DNA from: Pandoraea horticolens
Lineage (GTDB): Bacteria; Pseudomonadota; Gammaproteobacteria; Burkholderiales; Burkholderiaceae
Assembly: GCF_902459555.1 (NCBI RefSeq)
Contig: NZ_CABPSM010000006.1
Location: 62,001-126,000 of the forward strand
Direction of reading: 5' to 3'
Length of the DNA stretch: 64,000 nucleotides
Part shown: positions 37,108-46,617 of the stretch, in pieces
How the letters are laid out: every line of letters begins with the position of its first letter
Numbering within the stretch: the first letter of the stretch is position 1
Made by a program: the position numbers and the translations under genes
Notes under the pieces: model-generated
Databases searched by the model: none
Seen by the model: only the letters and a program-made list of their open reading frames with translations
Told to the model about the DNA's origin: nothing

Positions 37108-37124
37108 CCATCACATGGCGACGA

Positions 37125-37919
37125 TCAGCTCAGCAGCAGCGCATCGTCGTCGAGTTGTTCGCCGCGCGTGCGTTCGAACATCTGCAACAGGTCGGGCACA
37201 TCCAGCCCCTTGCGCTCGTCACCCGACACGTCCAGCACGACCTTGCCCTGATGCAGCATCACGGTGCGGTCGCCGTAATCGAGCGCCTGACGCATGCTGT
37301 GCGTGACCATCATCGCCGTCAGCTTGCTCTCCTGCACGATGCGCGCCGTCAGCTCCAGCACGAACGAGGCCGTCTTCGGGTCCAGCGCCGCCGTATGCTC
37401 GTCGAGCAGCAGAATTCGCGACGGCTGCAACGACGCCATCAACAGACTCACCGCCTGACGCTGGCCCCCCGAGAGCAGCCCGATGCGGTCCGAGAGCCGG
37501 TTTTCCAGCCCTAGATTGAGCAGGCTCAGCTTCTCGCGGAATCGCTCGCGCAACTCCCGATTCAACGCAAAGCGGAAACTCCGACGCTCGCCGCGCTTGA
37601 CCGCCAGCGCCATGTTTTCCTCGATGGTCAACGCCTCGCACGTCCCCGCCATCGGGTCCTGAAACACGCGCGCCACCTGACTCGCACGCTGCCATGCCGT
37701 CTTTTTCGTAACGTTGTTTCCGTCGATGGAAATCGTGCCCGAATCCACCGACAGGTCACCGCTGATCGCGTTCAGGAAGGTGGATTTGCCCGCCCCGTTC
37801 GAACCGATCACCGTGACGAACTGGCCCGTCGGGATCTCCAGCGACATGCCGCGCAGCGCGCGGTTCTCGATGGGCGTGCCCGCGTTGAAAGTGATCTTGA
37901 GGTCTTTTGCGCTCAACAT
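37125..37919 (-). CDS. ABC transporter ATPase (TrpZ-type)
   Basis: The 264-residue ATPase has Walker A GSNGAGKST, the signature LLSGGQRQAVSLLMA, Walker B ILLLDEHTAALD and the switch histidine in MMVTHSMRQAL. LDEHTAALDPKTA is characteristic of the group paired with ABC substrate-binding proteins of the family now called TrpX. It energises import by the permease immediately upstream (stop and start two bases apart) with a GGAGGTG ribosome site. The substrate is likely an aromatic amino acid or related small molecule by family, not proven here. Confidence 0.88.
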   Translation of the reverse strand: MLSAKDLKITFNAGTPIENRALRGMSLEIPTGQFVTVIGSNGAGKSTFLNAISGDLSVDSGTISIDGNNVTKKTAWQRASQVARVFQDPMAGTCEALTIEENMALAVKRGERRSFRFALNRELRERFREKLSLLNLGLENRLSDRIGLLSGGQRQAVSLLMASLQPSRILLLDEHTAALDPKTASFVLELTARIVQESKLTAMMVTHSMRQALDYGDRTVMLHQGKVVLDVSGDERKGLDVPDLLQMFERTRGEQLDDDALLLS

Positions 37920-37921
37920 GA

Positions 37922-38830
37922 TCAGGCACCTCCGTTCTTGCGGGCAAACAGCTTCCGGCGCGTCGCAGGCAGCACCAGCGCCACCGCCACGAGCAAGGCC
38001 GTCACCAAGTTGAGGTCCTGCGCCTTCAGACCGATGAAGTCGCTATTGAGCGCCAGCGCGATGAAGAAGCGGTACAGCACCGCTCCCACGACCACCGCCA
38101 GCGTTGTGAGAATGAGGCGTCGTGCCGGCAAGATCGTCTCGCCGATAATCACCGCCGCCAGACCGATCACGATGGTACCGATCCCCATCGAAATGTCCGC
38201 GCCGCCCTGCGACTGCGCGAACAACGCGCCCGCGAGCGCCACCAGCGCGTTCGACAGCGCCATGCCCGCCAGAATCTCGTGACCGGTGTTCACACCCTGT
38301 GCGCGGGCCATGCGCGGATTCGCGCCCGTCGAGCGCATGGCGAGGCCCTGCTGCGATGAGAAGAAGTAATCGAGACCGAGCTTCACCACGACCACCACAG
38401 CCAGCAGAAGCAGCGGACGCAACACGTAGTCCGGCAGCCAGTTCGGGGCATTCTCCGGCAGAATCATCGTGAAGACCGTCGGCGAGGTGATCAGCGGCAC
38501 GTTCGGTGCGCCCATCACACGCAGGTTCACCGAGTACAGCGCGATCATCATCAGGATACTGGCGAGCAGATCCATGATCTTCAGACGCACATTGAGCCAG
38601 CCCGTGATGAAGCCCGCCAACGCCCCGGCAGCCATCGCCGCGACGGTTGCCGCGAACGGATTGGTGCCACCGGCGATGAGTATCGCCGCGACCGCGCCGC
38701 CCAGCGCGAAGCTGCCGTCAACGGTCAGATCGGGAAAATTGAGGATGCGGAAGGAAATCAGCACCCCGAGCGCCACGAGGCTGAAGATCAGGCCGATCTC
38801 CAGTGCGCCCATCATAGAAAAAAGGGACAT
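37922..38830 (-). CDS. ABC transporter permease (TrpY-type)
   Basis: The 302-residue integral membrane protein has about nine helices and motifs FRILNFPDLTVDGSFALGGAVAA, GAITGWLN-like FITGWLNVRLKIMDLLASIL and RSTGANPRMARAQGVNT. These define the single-gene permease of the LivM-related group found with TrpX-like binding proteins. It forms the channel as a homodimer. An in-frame GTG/ATG at 38851 would add seven residues. It is followed directly by the ATPase gene. Confidence 0.88.
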   Translation of the reverse strand: MSLFSMMGALEIGLIFSLVALGVLISFRILNFPDLTVDGSFALGGAVAAILIAGGTNPFAATVAAMAAGALAGFITGWLNVRLKIMDLLASILMMIALYSVNLRVMGAPNVPLITSPTVFTMILPENAPNWLPDYVLRPLLLLAVVVVVKLGLDYFFSSQQGLAMRSTGANPRMARAQGVNTGHEILAGMALSNALVALAGALFAQSQGGADISMGIGTIVIGLAAVIIGETILPARRLILTTLAVVVGAVLYRFFIALALNSDFIGLKAQDLNLVTALLVAVALVLPATRRKLFARKNGGA

Positions 38831-39059
38831 TTTTGTAATTCCACTGCGCAAGACAGCCCATGCCGGGTCTCGGCATCAGCGCTCGCACGGCCGACATAGG
38901 CCAGTTCGAGTCATAGCCGGTCGTTATGCGACCGCGTCCGGGGGGAGCCGTCCCACCCATTCGATAGGAAAAGAGCGGCGAGGACAGATCGTGTCCGGAC
39001 GCCGCCCTGTCGCTCGCCGGTGCATCAGGCACCCGCCTGCTGCACCGGCGCCACGCGCG

Positions 39060-40046
39060 TTACTGCTTGATAACCGTCTTGGCTTCCTTCACCAGATCGT
39101 CCGACAGGGTCACGCCTTGCTTGGCGGCCGCTGCCGTATTCACGAACAGTTCCAGATTCGAGCTGGTCTGCGAAGCGATCGCCCCCGGCTTTTCACCCTT
39201 CAGGATACGGCCGACCACCTTGCCGGTCTGACGGCCGAGGTCGTAGTAGTTGATGCCCAGTGCCGCAATGGCGCCGCGCTTCACACTGTCGGTATCCGAC
39301 GCGACGAGCGGGATCTTGCGGTCGTTGGCCACCTTCACCAGCGATTCGTAAGCCGACACGACGTTGTTGTCCGTGTTCGTGTAGATCACGTCGACCTTGC
39401 CGGCCAGGCTGCTGGCCGCCGAACTGATGTCGACGGTGCGCGGTGCGGCAGCTTCGACCAGCGTCATGCCGGCGGCGGGCAACAGCTTCTTCAGTTCGTT
39501 GACGACCACGACCGAGTTCGCTTCGCCCGGGTTGTACACCATGCCCACACGCTTGGCGTTCGGCACGACCCGCTTGATCAGGGCAACCTGCTTGTCCAGC
39601 GGCAGCTTGTCCGACACACCGGTCACGTTGGTGCCCGACGGCTCCCAGCTCTTGACCAGTTGTGCGGCCACCGGATCGGTCACACCCGAGAACACCAGCG
39701 GCACGGACTTGGTGGCTGCCGCGACGGCCTGTGCCGTCGGCGTGGCGATACCAATGATCGCGTCCGGCTTGTCACCCACGAACTTGCGGGCGATCTGTGC
39801 CGCCGTACCGACGTTGCCCTGGGCGCTCTGATATTCCCACTTGAGGTTCTTACCCACCTCGTAGCCTTCCGCCTTGAGTTCGTCGCGTGCACCATCACGG
39901 ATGGCGTCGAGCGCCGGGTGCTCCACGATGGCAAGTACGGCCACCGACTTCGTCGTTTGCGCGAATGCCGCGCCGGTCGTCCCCAACAACGTCGCGGCCA
40001 CGGCGCACAGCAGGGTGCGCTTGGCGAGTTTGTCCATTGTCGACAT
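39060..40046 (-). CDS. ABC transporter substrate-binding protein (TrpX family)
   Basis: This 328-residue exported protein has a signal peptide (about 1-29, ending AAFAQ) and the two-lobe binding fold: VAVLAIVEHPALDAIRDGARDELKAEGY, IATPTAQAVAAATKSVPLVFSGVTDPV and YTNTDNNVVSAYESLVKVAND. The family includes tryptophan- and tyrosine-type binding proteins. GGAGGAG sits just before the chosen ATG. It is the first gene of the three-gene importer, and 229 bases separate it from the permease, which may allow higher expression of the binding protein. Confidence 0.88.
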   Translation of the reverse strand: MSTMDKLAKRTLLCAVAATLLGTTGAAFAQTTKSVAVLAIVEHPALDAIRDGARDELKAEGYEVGKNLKWEYQSAQGNVGTAAQIARKFVGDKPDAIIGIATPTAQAVAAATKSVPLVFSGVTDPVAAQLVKSWEPSGTNVTGVSDKLPLDKQVALIKRVVPNAKRVGMVYNPGEANSVVVVNELKKLLPAAGMTLVEAAAPRTVDISSAASSLAGKVDVIYTNTDNNVVSAYESLVKVANDRKIPLVASDTDSVKRGAIAALGINYYDLGRQTGKVVGRILKGEKPGAIASQTSSNLELFVNTAAAAKQGVTLSDDLVKEAKTVIKQ

Positions 40047-40478
40047 CAAAACTCCTCCAGGAATACTTTTGATAGGTGCGCCGTGCCCGGGTCTCCGCGA
40101 GCCTCGTTCGGATGCACACAAAGCGTGCACCTGCGCGTGGGGCACAGTCTACCCACATCCCCCGCAGCGAACAACGGTTGCCGACGCAACTTCCCCATCA
40201 CTGCGCAGAACATCGGATTGCGCCCAAGTGCCGGCAGATTGATGCGGCAATCGGAAAAAAATAGACGATTCGGTCGCCCACAATCGGATGCGCGCACATT
40301 CATGCGAGGCGTTCAACCAATGAGATACCCCCGAAAACGAAACAATGCGCCGAATTTCGATAAAAACGGGCGCTTTTGCACAGTAAATAGGCAAACAACG
40401 TCCCATTTTTTACGTGGGTTGCCAGGTGAATCCGGGGGGTATTCGGAGATGGGGACGCAAGCCGCGTCCCGATGCGCG
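40047..40478. promoter_or_regulatory. Upstream region of the ABC importer operon
   Basis: These 432 bases lie between the rlpA stop and the binding-protein start. The part from about 40245 to 40425 is clearly AT-richer than the neighbourhood and is the likely promoter zone. I could not identify a riboswitch, attenuator or T-box by eye. Confidence 0.4.
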
Positions 40479-41096
40479 TCAGGGTGCGTTGTTCGTGCCG
40501 TCCAGACCGAGGGCGGCGACTTCGCTGCGGGAGAGCCGGCGGATTTCGACCTTGGCGTGCCCGGCGTGAATGAAGTCGAGTTGCTTGGCCGCGCCAAAGG
40601 ACAGATCGATGATGCGACGGCGGGTGTAGGGGCCGCGATCGTTGACTTTGACGACGACGGTCCTGTTATTGGCAACGTTGCGCACCAGCGCGAAGCTCCC
40701 CAGCGGCAGGGTCGGATGTGCGGCCGTCGGCTCGTTCATGTCGAAGGCTTCGCCGGTCGCCGTGCGTCGGCCATGAAACTTCTTGCCGTACCACGACGCC
40801 ATGCCGGTCTGATAGAACGTGCCGGCATCGGCGCGCAGACGGGCTTCGCCGTCGCGTTCCGGCGCATCGGGGTCGCCGGGATTGAGACCTTCGTTGCGGT
40901 ACGCCCGGCCCGGCCAATGCAGATCGAAGCTTGAGCCAACCGGTGCGTTGGCTTCACGCGCACGGGCACGATCGCCTGTCGCCGAAGGGGCGGCAGCCGT
41001 TTGGCTGGGGAGTTCGAGCGGCGTTGTGCAGGCTGTCAACGTCAGGGCGAGGGCGCAACCAACCGCGAACCGTGTGAGCATGTCGCGTGTTCGCAT
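40479..41096 (-). CDS. rlpA: Septal ring lytic transglycosylase-type lipoprotein RlpA
   Basis: The 205-residue protein has a signal peptide with a lipobox (LALTLTAC). The double-psi beta-barrel domain reads GMASWYGKKFHGRRTATGEAFDMNEPTAAHPTLP, with later VVVKVNDRGPY and IIDLSFGAAKQL. The Asp in VNDRGP is the conserved catalytic position of RlpA. There is no SPOR domain, so it is the short form. RlpA cleaves glycan strands lacking stem peptides. Starts at 41114 (GTG) or 41096 (ATG) are possible. Confidence 0.88.
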   Translation of the reverse strand: MRTRDMLTRFAVGCALALTLTACTTPLELPSQTAAAPSATGDRARAREANAPVGSSFDLHWPGRAYRNEGLNPGDPDAPERDGEARLRADAGTFYQTGMASWYGKKFHGRRTATGEAFDMNEPTAAHPTLPLGSFALVRNVANNRTVVVKVNDRGPYTRRRIIDLSFGAAKQLDFIHAGHAKVEIRRLSRSEVAALGLDGTNNAP

Positions 41097-41341
41097 AGGC
41101 CGCAAGTCTAACACGCCGCCAAACTCAACCCATCAGCGAGCGTTCACTTACGTGCTGAGACTTGTTTACAAAGCATTACTCCACTCGAGGGTTCACGCCG
41201 CCCGGTCACATTTGGAAAATCCCGCCCCTCCCCTGTGACAAGGGCCGGGCGCACGGGCGGCGCGTCGGTCTTCGGCGGCGCATCGGGCGGCCGCACCCCG
41301 GCCCGAACTACAATAGGCGAAAATCGCATCCCCGATAACTC

Positions 41342-41998
41342 ATGAACGTCACCCTGATTCCTGTCACGCCTTTCCAGCAAAACTGCTCCCTGCTCGTCTG
41401 CGATGCGACGAAGCGCGCCGCCGTGGTCGACCCCGGCGGCGATATCGACCGAATCGCGGGCGAGATCGAACGCCAAGGGGTGACGCTCGAGAAGATCTTT
41501 CTGACGCACGGCCATCTGGACCATTGCGGGGGCGCGGGCGCACTGGCCGCGAGGTACGACGTGCCGATCGAAGGCCCGCATCCGGACGATGCCTTCTGGA
41601 TCGACCAGCTCGAGGCGCAAAGCGCGCGATTCGGGTTTCCCAAGCCGGCGCCGTTCACGCCCGACCGCTGGCTGGATGACGGCGACACCGTCCGGTTCGG
41701 CGAGGTCACTCTCGACGTGCTCCATTGCCCAGGGCACACGCCGGGTCACGTGGTGTTCTTCTCGGCGGACGAGCGTCTGGCCTGCGTCGGCGACGTGCTG
41801 TTCGCCGGCTCCATCGGGCGCACCGACTTCCCCCGCGGCAACCATGCCGATCTGATCGCCTCGATCCGCAACAAACTCTGGCCGCTCGGCAACGACGTGA
41901 CGTTCATTCCGGGGCACGGCCCCGTCTCCACGTTCGGCCAGGAACGTCAGGCCAACCCGTACGTCGCCGACGCCGTGCTCGCCCGGAGCGCCGTATGA
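41342..41998 (+). CDS. Metallo-beta-lactamase fold hydrolase (YcbL/glyoxalase II-like)
   Basis: The 218-residue protein has the metal motif [10 protein letters not shown] (about 57-66), [11 protein letters not shown], the bridging Asp in [16 protein letters not shown] and a final histidine in [13 protein letters not shown]. It lacks the C-terminal substrate domain of glyoxalase II, fitting the YcbL group that hydrolyses glutathione thioesters. It is cytoplasmic. The stop overlaps the next start by ATGA. Confidence 0.88.
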   Translation: MNVTLIPVTPFQQNCSLLVCDATKRAAVVDPGGDIDRIAGEIERQGVTLEKIFLTHGHLDHCGGAGALAARYDVPIEGPHPDDAFWIDQLEAQSARFGFPKPAPFTPDRWLDDGDTVRFGEVTLDVLHCPGHTPGHVVFFSADERLACVGDVLFAGSIGRTDFPRGNHADLIASIRNKLWPLGNDVTFIPGHGPVSTFGQERQANPYVADAVLARSAV

Positions 41999-42753
41999 GT
42001 GAGGCCATGTCCCGCACGCCGTCGCGCATCATTCCCGTCGACGAGGAGATTTTCGTCAGTACCGATGTCGAGGCCGATGGCCCGATTCCCGGCCCGCATT
42101 CGATGCTCAGCTTCGCCTCGGCGGCCTACACGGCGGACAAGGAGCTAATCGGCACCTTCAGCGCCAACCTCGAATGTCTGCCGGACGCGAAGGGGCATCC
42201 GCTGACGATGAAATGGTGGAAGACCGAGCCCGAGGCATGGGCCGCTTGCCGCGTCGATCCGGAAGACCCGGCCAAGGCGCTCAAGGCGTATGTGAAATGG
42301 GTGGAAAAGTTGCCGGGCAAACCGGTGTTTGTCGCTTACCCGGCGGGGTTCGATTTCACGTTCATGTTCTGGTACATGATGCGTTTCGTCGGACGTTGCC
42401 CATTCTCGTGGTCAGCGCTCGATATCAAGACGCTCGCGTTCGCGATGACCGGCATGCCCTACCGCAAGTGCATCAAGCCGCGTCTGCCACAGGTCTGGCT
42501 CGACCCGCTGCCGCACACTCACGTGGCCCTCGACGACGCACTCGAACAAGGCGCCCTCTTCTGCAACATGCTCGCAGAGCTGCGCGACCAGCAGAAGACG
42601 TTGTCCGAACTCCCGGGCTGGCGTGGCGCCGGGCTCACGGCCAACGCCAACGCCCCGGTGTTCGGTTCTGCCGCCGCGGCAGCCTTGGCCGAAGCGGCAG
42701 ACGCCGAGTCACCGGACACCGGCCCCGGCAAAGACAGCACGGCCCACGGCTGA
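41995..42753 (+). CDS. 3'-5' exonuclease-fold protein (DEDD-like)
   Basis: This 252-residue protein opens with [25 protein letters not shown], which matches exonuclease motif I in form (DxE). A later stretch [20 protein letters not shown] resembles motif II, and [11 protein letters not shown] resembles motif III with His and Asp. It therefore looks like an RNase H-fold exonuclease, probably active, but the nucleic acid substrate is unknown. It is coupled to the preceding hydrolase by ATGA. The last 35 residues are an Ala-rich tail. Confidence 0.72.
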   Translation: MSEAMSRTPSRIIPVDEEIFVSTDVEADGPIPGPHSMLSFASAAYTADKELIGTFSANLECLPDAKGHPLTMKWWKTEPEAWAACRVDPEDPAKALKAYVKWVEKLPGKPVFVAYPAGFDFTFMFWYMMRFVGRCPFSWSALDIKTLAFAMTGMPYRKCIKPRLPQVWLDPLPHTHVALDDALEQGALFCNMLAELRDQQKTLSELPGWRGAGLTANANAPVFGSAAAAALAEAADAESPDTGPGKDSTAHG

Positions 42754-42810
42754 ACCCGCGCCAGCAAGCGCGACGTACAACGCGTCGCGCGCGCTTGCGA
42801 TGCCTGCCGC

Positions 42811-43167
42811 TTATAGAACGTTGTTCGCCAACTCAGGCGGACGCGCAATCACCGCCTTGTCGCCGTTGACCACGATAGGACGCTGCAACAGCTTCGGATG
42901 CTTCGCCACAGCGGCGAGCAATGCGTCATCGGTCAGCACCGAGTCGGCCAGCCCCAGTTCCGCATACTCGGTTTCGTTGCTGCGGATCATCTCGCGCACG
43001 GGCACGCCCAGCAGCTTGTGCAGACGCTTGAGTTCGGCAAGCGTCGGCGGCGTCTTCAAGTACTCGATGATTTGCAGATCGCTGCCGCCCACGGCAGGAG
43101 AGCCCTCCACGAGGGCCAGCGCTTCGCGCGACTTCGAGCAGCGCGGGTTGTGATACACGGTAATCAT
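42811..43167 (-). CDS. arsC: ArsC family arsenate reductase (glutaredoxin-dependent type)
   Basis: The 118-residue thioredoxin-fold protein has HNPRCSKSREAL with catalytic C10 and the downstream LLQRPIVVNGDKAVIARPPE, where the Arg after LL binds arsenate. This agrees with classical ArsC more than with the YffB/Spx branch. It reduces arsenate to arsenite using glutathione and glutaredoxin. No arsenite pump or arsR is adjacent, so it is a solitary gene and may act on another substrate. Confidence 0.85.
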   Translation of the reverse strand: MITVYHNPRCSKSREALALVEGSPAVGGSDLQIIEYLKTPPTLAELKRLHKLLGVPVREMIRSNETEYAELGLADSVLTDDALLAAVAKHPKLLQRPIVVNGDKAVIARPPELANNVL

Positions 43168-43504
43168 GGTCACTCCATTGCGTACAAAATGCGTCCGGCG
43201 CAATATCGTTGTTCACGCCTCGAACGTGCGCTCCGAGTATGCATGGTATCGTCGTATGCCGCTACCCACGGACCTCTGCGGTAGCACCGGCTGCATCTCC
43301 CCAGCGTCACCCCGGTTTCACCCCATTAACCTCACGCATCGTCCGACGTACGCGCCGCGGGGCGCTACCTGCCGGGCTCCGCGTGCGGCTTTCTACGTGC
43401 ACCGCTCTACGTGTTAACCGCGCTGCGCGCGCCGCATGGGTCGCCTAAGATTGGCAGAGAGCGCACTGGGTGTCGCACGATCCATTTCTTCAGGAGAAAG
43501 TGAC
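43168..43504. other. Divergent intergenic region, nothing further recognised
   Basis: These 337 bases lie between divergent arsC and the dienelactone hydrolase gene. They should hold both promoters. I see no repeat, hairpin or coding frame I would defend. Confidence 0.4.
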
Positions 43505-44740
43505 ATGGCAGGACGCTTCATCAGCATCAAGTCGCGCGACGGCAAAACCTTCCAGGCCTATCTGGCACTCCCCCAAGGGGCGAGCAAAGGTCCGGGATTG
43601 GTGCTGTGTCAGGAGATTTTCGGTGTGAACGCTTACATACGCGAGCTTGCCGACCGATATGCCGAAGAGGGCTACGTCGTGCTGGCGCCCGATCTGTTCT
43701 GGCGTATCGAGCCGGGCATCGAGCTGGGCTATTCGCCCGGCGATTGGCAGCGGGCGTTTGCCCTGTTCCAGCGTTTCGATATCGATCTGGGGATGGAAGA
43801 TGTCGGCGCGAGTGTCGACGCGTTGCGCGCCTTGCCCGAGTGCGCCGGCGGTGTCGGTGTCGTCGGCTACTGCCTCGGAGGCAAGCTGGCCGCCCTGTCC
43901 GTCACGCGCACGAGCGCGGACGTGGCCGTCGGCTACTACGGCGTGGGGCTCGAGCAGCACGTCGACGAACTCGCCGGTGAGCACCCGCCGCTCGTGCTGC
44001 ACATTGCCGAACTTGACAAATATGCCCCTGCCGACGTGCGCGAAACGCTTGCCACGCGGCTGGGCGGGCATGCCAACATCACGCTCTACACCTATCCCGA
44101 CGCGGACCACGCCTTCGCGCGCCCCGGCGATCACTTCGATCGCGCGGCCACGCAACTGGCGCATCAGCGCACCATCGGCGCCTTGCGTCATGCCGTCGGT
44201 CCGCACTACGACTTCGCGTCGCTCTGGGAGACGCATTGCGCTTATGAATTCGCAATCCGCGAAATCGATCCCCTGATGAAGACCATGGTCGCCGAGCCGT
44301 ACGTCAATCACATTCCGACGATGACAGGCGGCGTGGGCCATCAGCAGTTGGCGCACTTTTACCGGAACCACTTCGTCAACAGCAATCCGCCCGACACCCG
44401 GCTGATACCAATTTCGCGCACGATCGGCGCGACGCAGCTCGTCGACGAATTGCTGTTCTGCTTTACGCATACGACGCCGGTCGACTGGATGCTGCCGGGG
44501 GTGGAACCCACCGGGCGCCGCGTCGAGATTCCGTTGGTCGCTATCGTGCGATTCCGCGGCGGCAAGCTCGAGCACGAGCATATCTATTGGGATCAGGCGA
44601 GCGTGCTGGTGCAGATCGGCCTGCTCGACGCAACGGGACTGCCGGTGGCGGGCGTCGAGACGGCGCGCAAGTTGCAGGACGAGAATCTGCCGTCCAATAC
44701 TCTGATGCCGAACTGGTCGTTCGGCACGCAGGCGCACTGA
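43505..44740 (+). CDS. Dienelactone hydrolase fused to a SnoaL-like domain
   Basis: The 411-residue two-domain protein has an N-terminal part (about 1-235) that is an alpha/beta hydrolase of the dienelactone hydrolase family. It has the nucleophile C123 in VGYCLGGKLAAL and H202 in DADHAF, and a conserved CQEIFGVNAYIRELADRYAEEGYVVLAPDLFWR. The C-terminal part (about 245-405) is a SnoaL/NTF2-like fold with ETHCAYEFAIREIDPLMKTM and HEHIYWDQASVLVQIGLLD. The hydrolase half should cleave lactone or ester substrates; the role of the SnoaL half is unknown. AGGAG precedes the ATG. Confidence 0.87.
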   Translation: MAGRFISIKSRDGKTFQAYLALPQGASKGPGLVLCQEIFGVNAYIRELADRYAEEGYVVLAPDLFWRIEPGIELGYSPGDWQRAFALFQRFDIDLGMEDVGASVDALRALPECAGGVGVVGYCLGGKLAALSVTRTSADVAVGYYGVGLEQHVDELAGEHPPLVLHIAELDKYAPADVRETLATRLGGHANITLYTYPDADHAFARPGDHFDRAATQLAHQRTIGALRHAVGPHYDFASLWETHCAYEFAIREIDPLMKTMVAEPYVNHIPTMTGGVGHQQLAHFYRNHFVNSNPPDTRLIPISRTIGATQLVDELLFCFTHTTPVDWMLPGVEPTGRRVEIPLVAIVRFRGGKLEHEHIYWDQASVLVQIGLLDATGLPVAGVETARKLQDENLPSNTLMPNWSFGTQAH

Positions 44741-44844
44741 GCGCGAAAATATTCTATCCGTCACGCGGCGTCCGTTGCCGCGTGACGGGCGCAAGGATGT
44801 GGATCACAAGAACAGAGTGTCGCGAACGTTGCGGGAGACCGCTC

Positions 44845-45351
44845 ATGAGTATGCAACTTTCCCGGTGCCAGCGGGCACCTTACGCCGCCACACGGCTCAC
44901 TGTCATCGCCTGTGTTCTGGCGGTTGCCGGTTGCGCCAATCCGGATTTCGAGCCCAAAAAGCCGCTCACGCTCAATCTGACGCCAGGTCAGGCGCCAGCC
45001 TCGTCGCTGGATCTGTACAAGATCGCGGCGGCGCAGCGGGTAAGCGAAGTCAACGCGCGGGAGATCACGCCGGGTAATCCGCAGCCGATGTTGCGCTCGG
45101 TGGTGTCGCTCGAGTATTGGGTAGACCGCAGCGGGAACATCACGAGCGTGGCGCTCTACCGCAGCAACGGCGATCTCGAAGCGGAGCGCATTGCCATGGC
45201 GAGCCTGCGACGGGCCAGCCCGTTACCGGCGCCCAGCCGGGCGCTGGTCGACAGCAGCGGACGCGTACGCGCGGTCGAGACCTGGCTCTTCAACAATGAC
45301 GGTCGCTTTCAGTTGCGCAGCGTGGCGGCGCCTCAGATCGACGGGCAATGA
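44845..45351 (+). CDS. TonB C-terminal-like lipoprotein
   Basis: This 168-residue exported protein has a lipobox (VLAVAGC, Cys about 31). Its C-terminal domain (LRSVVSLEYWVDRSGNITSVALYRSNGDLEAERIAMASLRRASPLPAPS) looks like the TonB energy-transduction C-terminal fold. There is no transmembrane anchor or proline-rich spacer of true TonB. GGGAGA lies upstream of the ATG. It is followed 57 bases later by the isomerase gene. Function unknown; probably periplasmic-face lipoprotein. Confidence 0.72.
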   Translation: MSMQLSRCQRAPYAATRLTVIACVLAVAGCANPDFEPKKPLTLNLTPGQAPASSLDLYKIAAAQRVSEVNAREITPGNPQPMLRSVVSLEYWVDRSGNITSVALYRSNGDLEAERIAMASLRRASPLPAPSRALVDSSGRVRAVETWLFNNDGRFQLRSVAAPQIDGQ

Positions 45352-45408
45352 TATTGTGACGGCCATTGGCCCACCCTGCCCGGCCCGCTTTAGGCGACGG
45401 AGATGCTC

Positions 45409-46197
45409 ATGCCGCGATTTGCCGCGAATCTGACCCTGCTGTATCAGGAAGTACCGTTTCTGGAGCGCTTTCGCGAAGCGGCGAGCGATGGGTTCCGAAG
45501 CGTGGAATGCCTGTTCCCATACGACCACCCCGCGCAAGCCATCCGCGCGCGTCTGGACGAGGCGGGGCTCACGCAGGTGCTATTCAATACGCCCGCCGGC
45601 GACTGGGCGAGCGGCGAGCGCGGGCTCGCCGCGCTGCCGGGACGCGAGGCGCAATTTCGCGACGGCCTCGAACTCGCGCTCGACTACGCCGACGCGCTGG
45701 GTTGCCGTCAGTTGCATGTGATGGCCGGGTGTCCGGACGCCTTAGCATCGCCCGAGCACTGCCGCGCCGTGTATCTTGACAACCTCGCCTATGCCGCCGG
45801 GCAGGCCGCCGCGCACGGTGTCACGATCCTGATCGAACCGATCAATCCGCGCGACTTCCCCCGTTACTTCCTCACCCGTCAGGATCAGGCGCAGGCCATT
45901 CTCCAGGAAGTGGGGGCGAGCAATCTGAAGGTGCAGTTCGATGCGTATCACTGCCAGATCGTCGAAGGTGACCTGGCGATGAAGCTGCGTCAGCACATTG
46001 TCAACATTGCGCACGTGCAGGTGGCGGGCGTGCCTGCGCGTCACGAGCCGGACACCGGGGAAGTCAACTATCCGTTCCTGTTCCGTCTGCTCGACGAACT
46101 GGGCTACTCGGGATGGATCGGGTGCGAATATCGGCCGCAAGGCGCCACGCGCGACGGACTTGGCTGGCTCAAACCATGGCTCAGAGCCACTCGGTAA
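45409..46197 (+). CDS. hyi: Hydroxypyruvate isomerase-like TIM-barrel protein
   Basis: The 262-residue xylose isomerase-like barrel starts [38 protein letters not shown]. It carries [32 protein letters not shown] and [18 protein letters not shown], matching Hyi/OtnI. The Glu, Asp, His and Glu in those stretches are the expected metal ligands. It interconverts hydroxypyruvate and tartronate semialdehyde, or a related 2-oxo-acid in tetronate use. The glyoxylate genes that usually accompany hyi are absent. The ATG at 45409 has GGAG six bases upstream and is preferred over 45403. Confidence 0.85.
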   Translation: MPRFAANLTLLYQEVPFLERFREAASDGFRSVECLFPYDHPAQAIRARLDEAGLTQVLFNTPAGDWASGERGLAALPGREAQFRDGLELALDYADALGCRQLHVMAGCPDALASPEHCRAVYLDNLAYAAGQAAAHGVTILIEPINPRDFPRYFLTRQDQAQAILQEVGASNLKVQFDAYHCQIVEGDLAMKLRQHIVNIAHVQVAGVPARHEPDTGEVNYPFLFRLLDELGYSGWIGCEYRPQGATRDGLGWLKPWLRATR

Positions 46198-46368
46198 GCG
46201 GGCTCGGCGCCGTTGCTTCCCATCGCCGGCAATCCCGACGCGCGACCGGCATTGCAGGCATCGACAATTTACGCAGGCGTGAATCGCCTTCCGAAAATGA
46301 ATCGGATAGCGAAGCAATGCAGGGGAATGTCAGCGAAAGGTCGAGGAAAGATGTAGGTCGCCGCGGGC

Positions 46369-46399
46369 AAAAAAAATGGCGGGACACTTAGGCCCGCCA
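46369..46399 (-). terminator. Minus-strand intrinsic terminator in a gene-free region
   Basis: Read on the minus strand: TGGCGGG, a 9-base loop, CCCGCCA, then eight T residues. This is a textbook terminator, yet no minus-strand protein gene lies upstream (46400-46900). The nearest plus-strand gene ends 171 bases away and this hairpin has no T-run on that strand. Confidence 0.75.
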
Positions 46400-46588
46400 A
46401 AACCACACGCTACGGGGTTAGCGCGAGGAGACCAGATTCGGAGCACTGCATCGAATTTCGTTGCATATTGCGCCGGGGGACGCCTTCTGCCGATACAGTC
46501 GCGCTGCTGTGTTACCGGGGGATAAGCACATCAGCGTTGAGATGCATTGTGGTGGAATCGTATGGCGCGAGGGGTAACAAAGTGTTTC

Positions 46589-46617
46589 AGGATGTAACAC
46601 CTCGAGCGTTACATCCT
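46589..46617. repeat. Perfect 10-bp inverted repeat
   Basis: The arms are AGGATGTAAC and GTTACATCCT, with a 9-base spacer containing CTCGAG. It may be a protein-binding palindrome or a hairpin in a transcript; there is no T-run directly after it. Confidence 0.6.

Noticed and set aside
38469-40934. An 821-codon plus-strand frame over the ABC importer and rlpA.
   Set aside because: It is antisense to three well-supported genes, and its translation has no recognisable domain.
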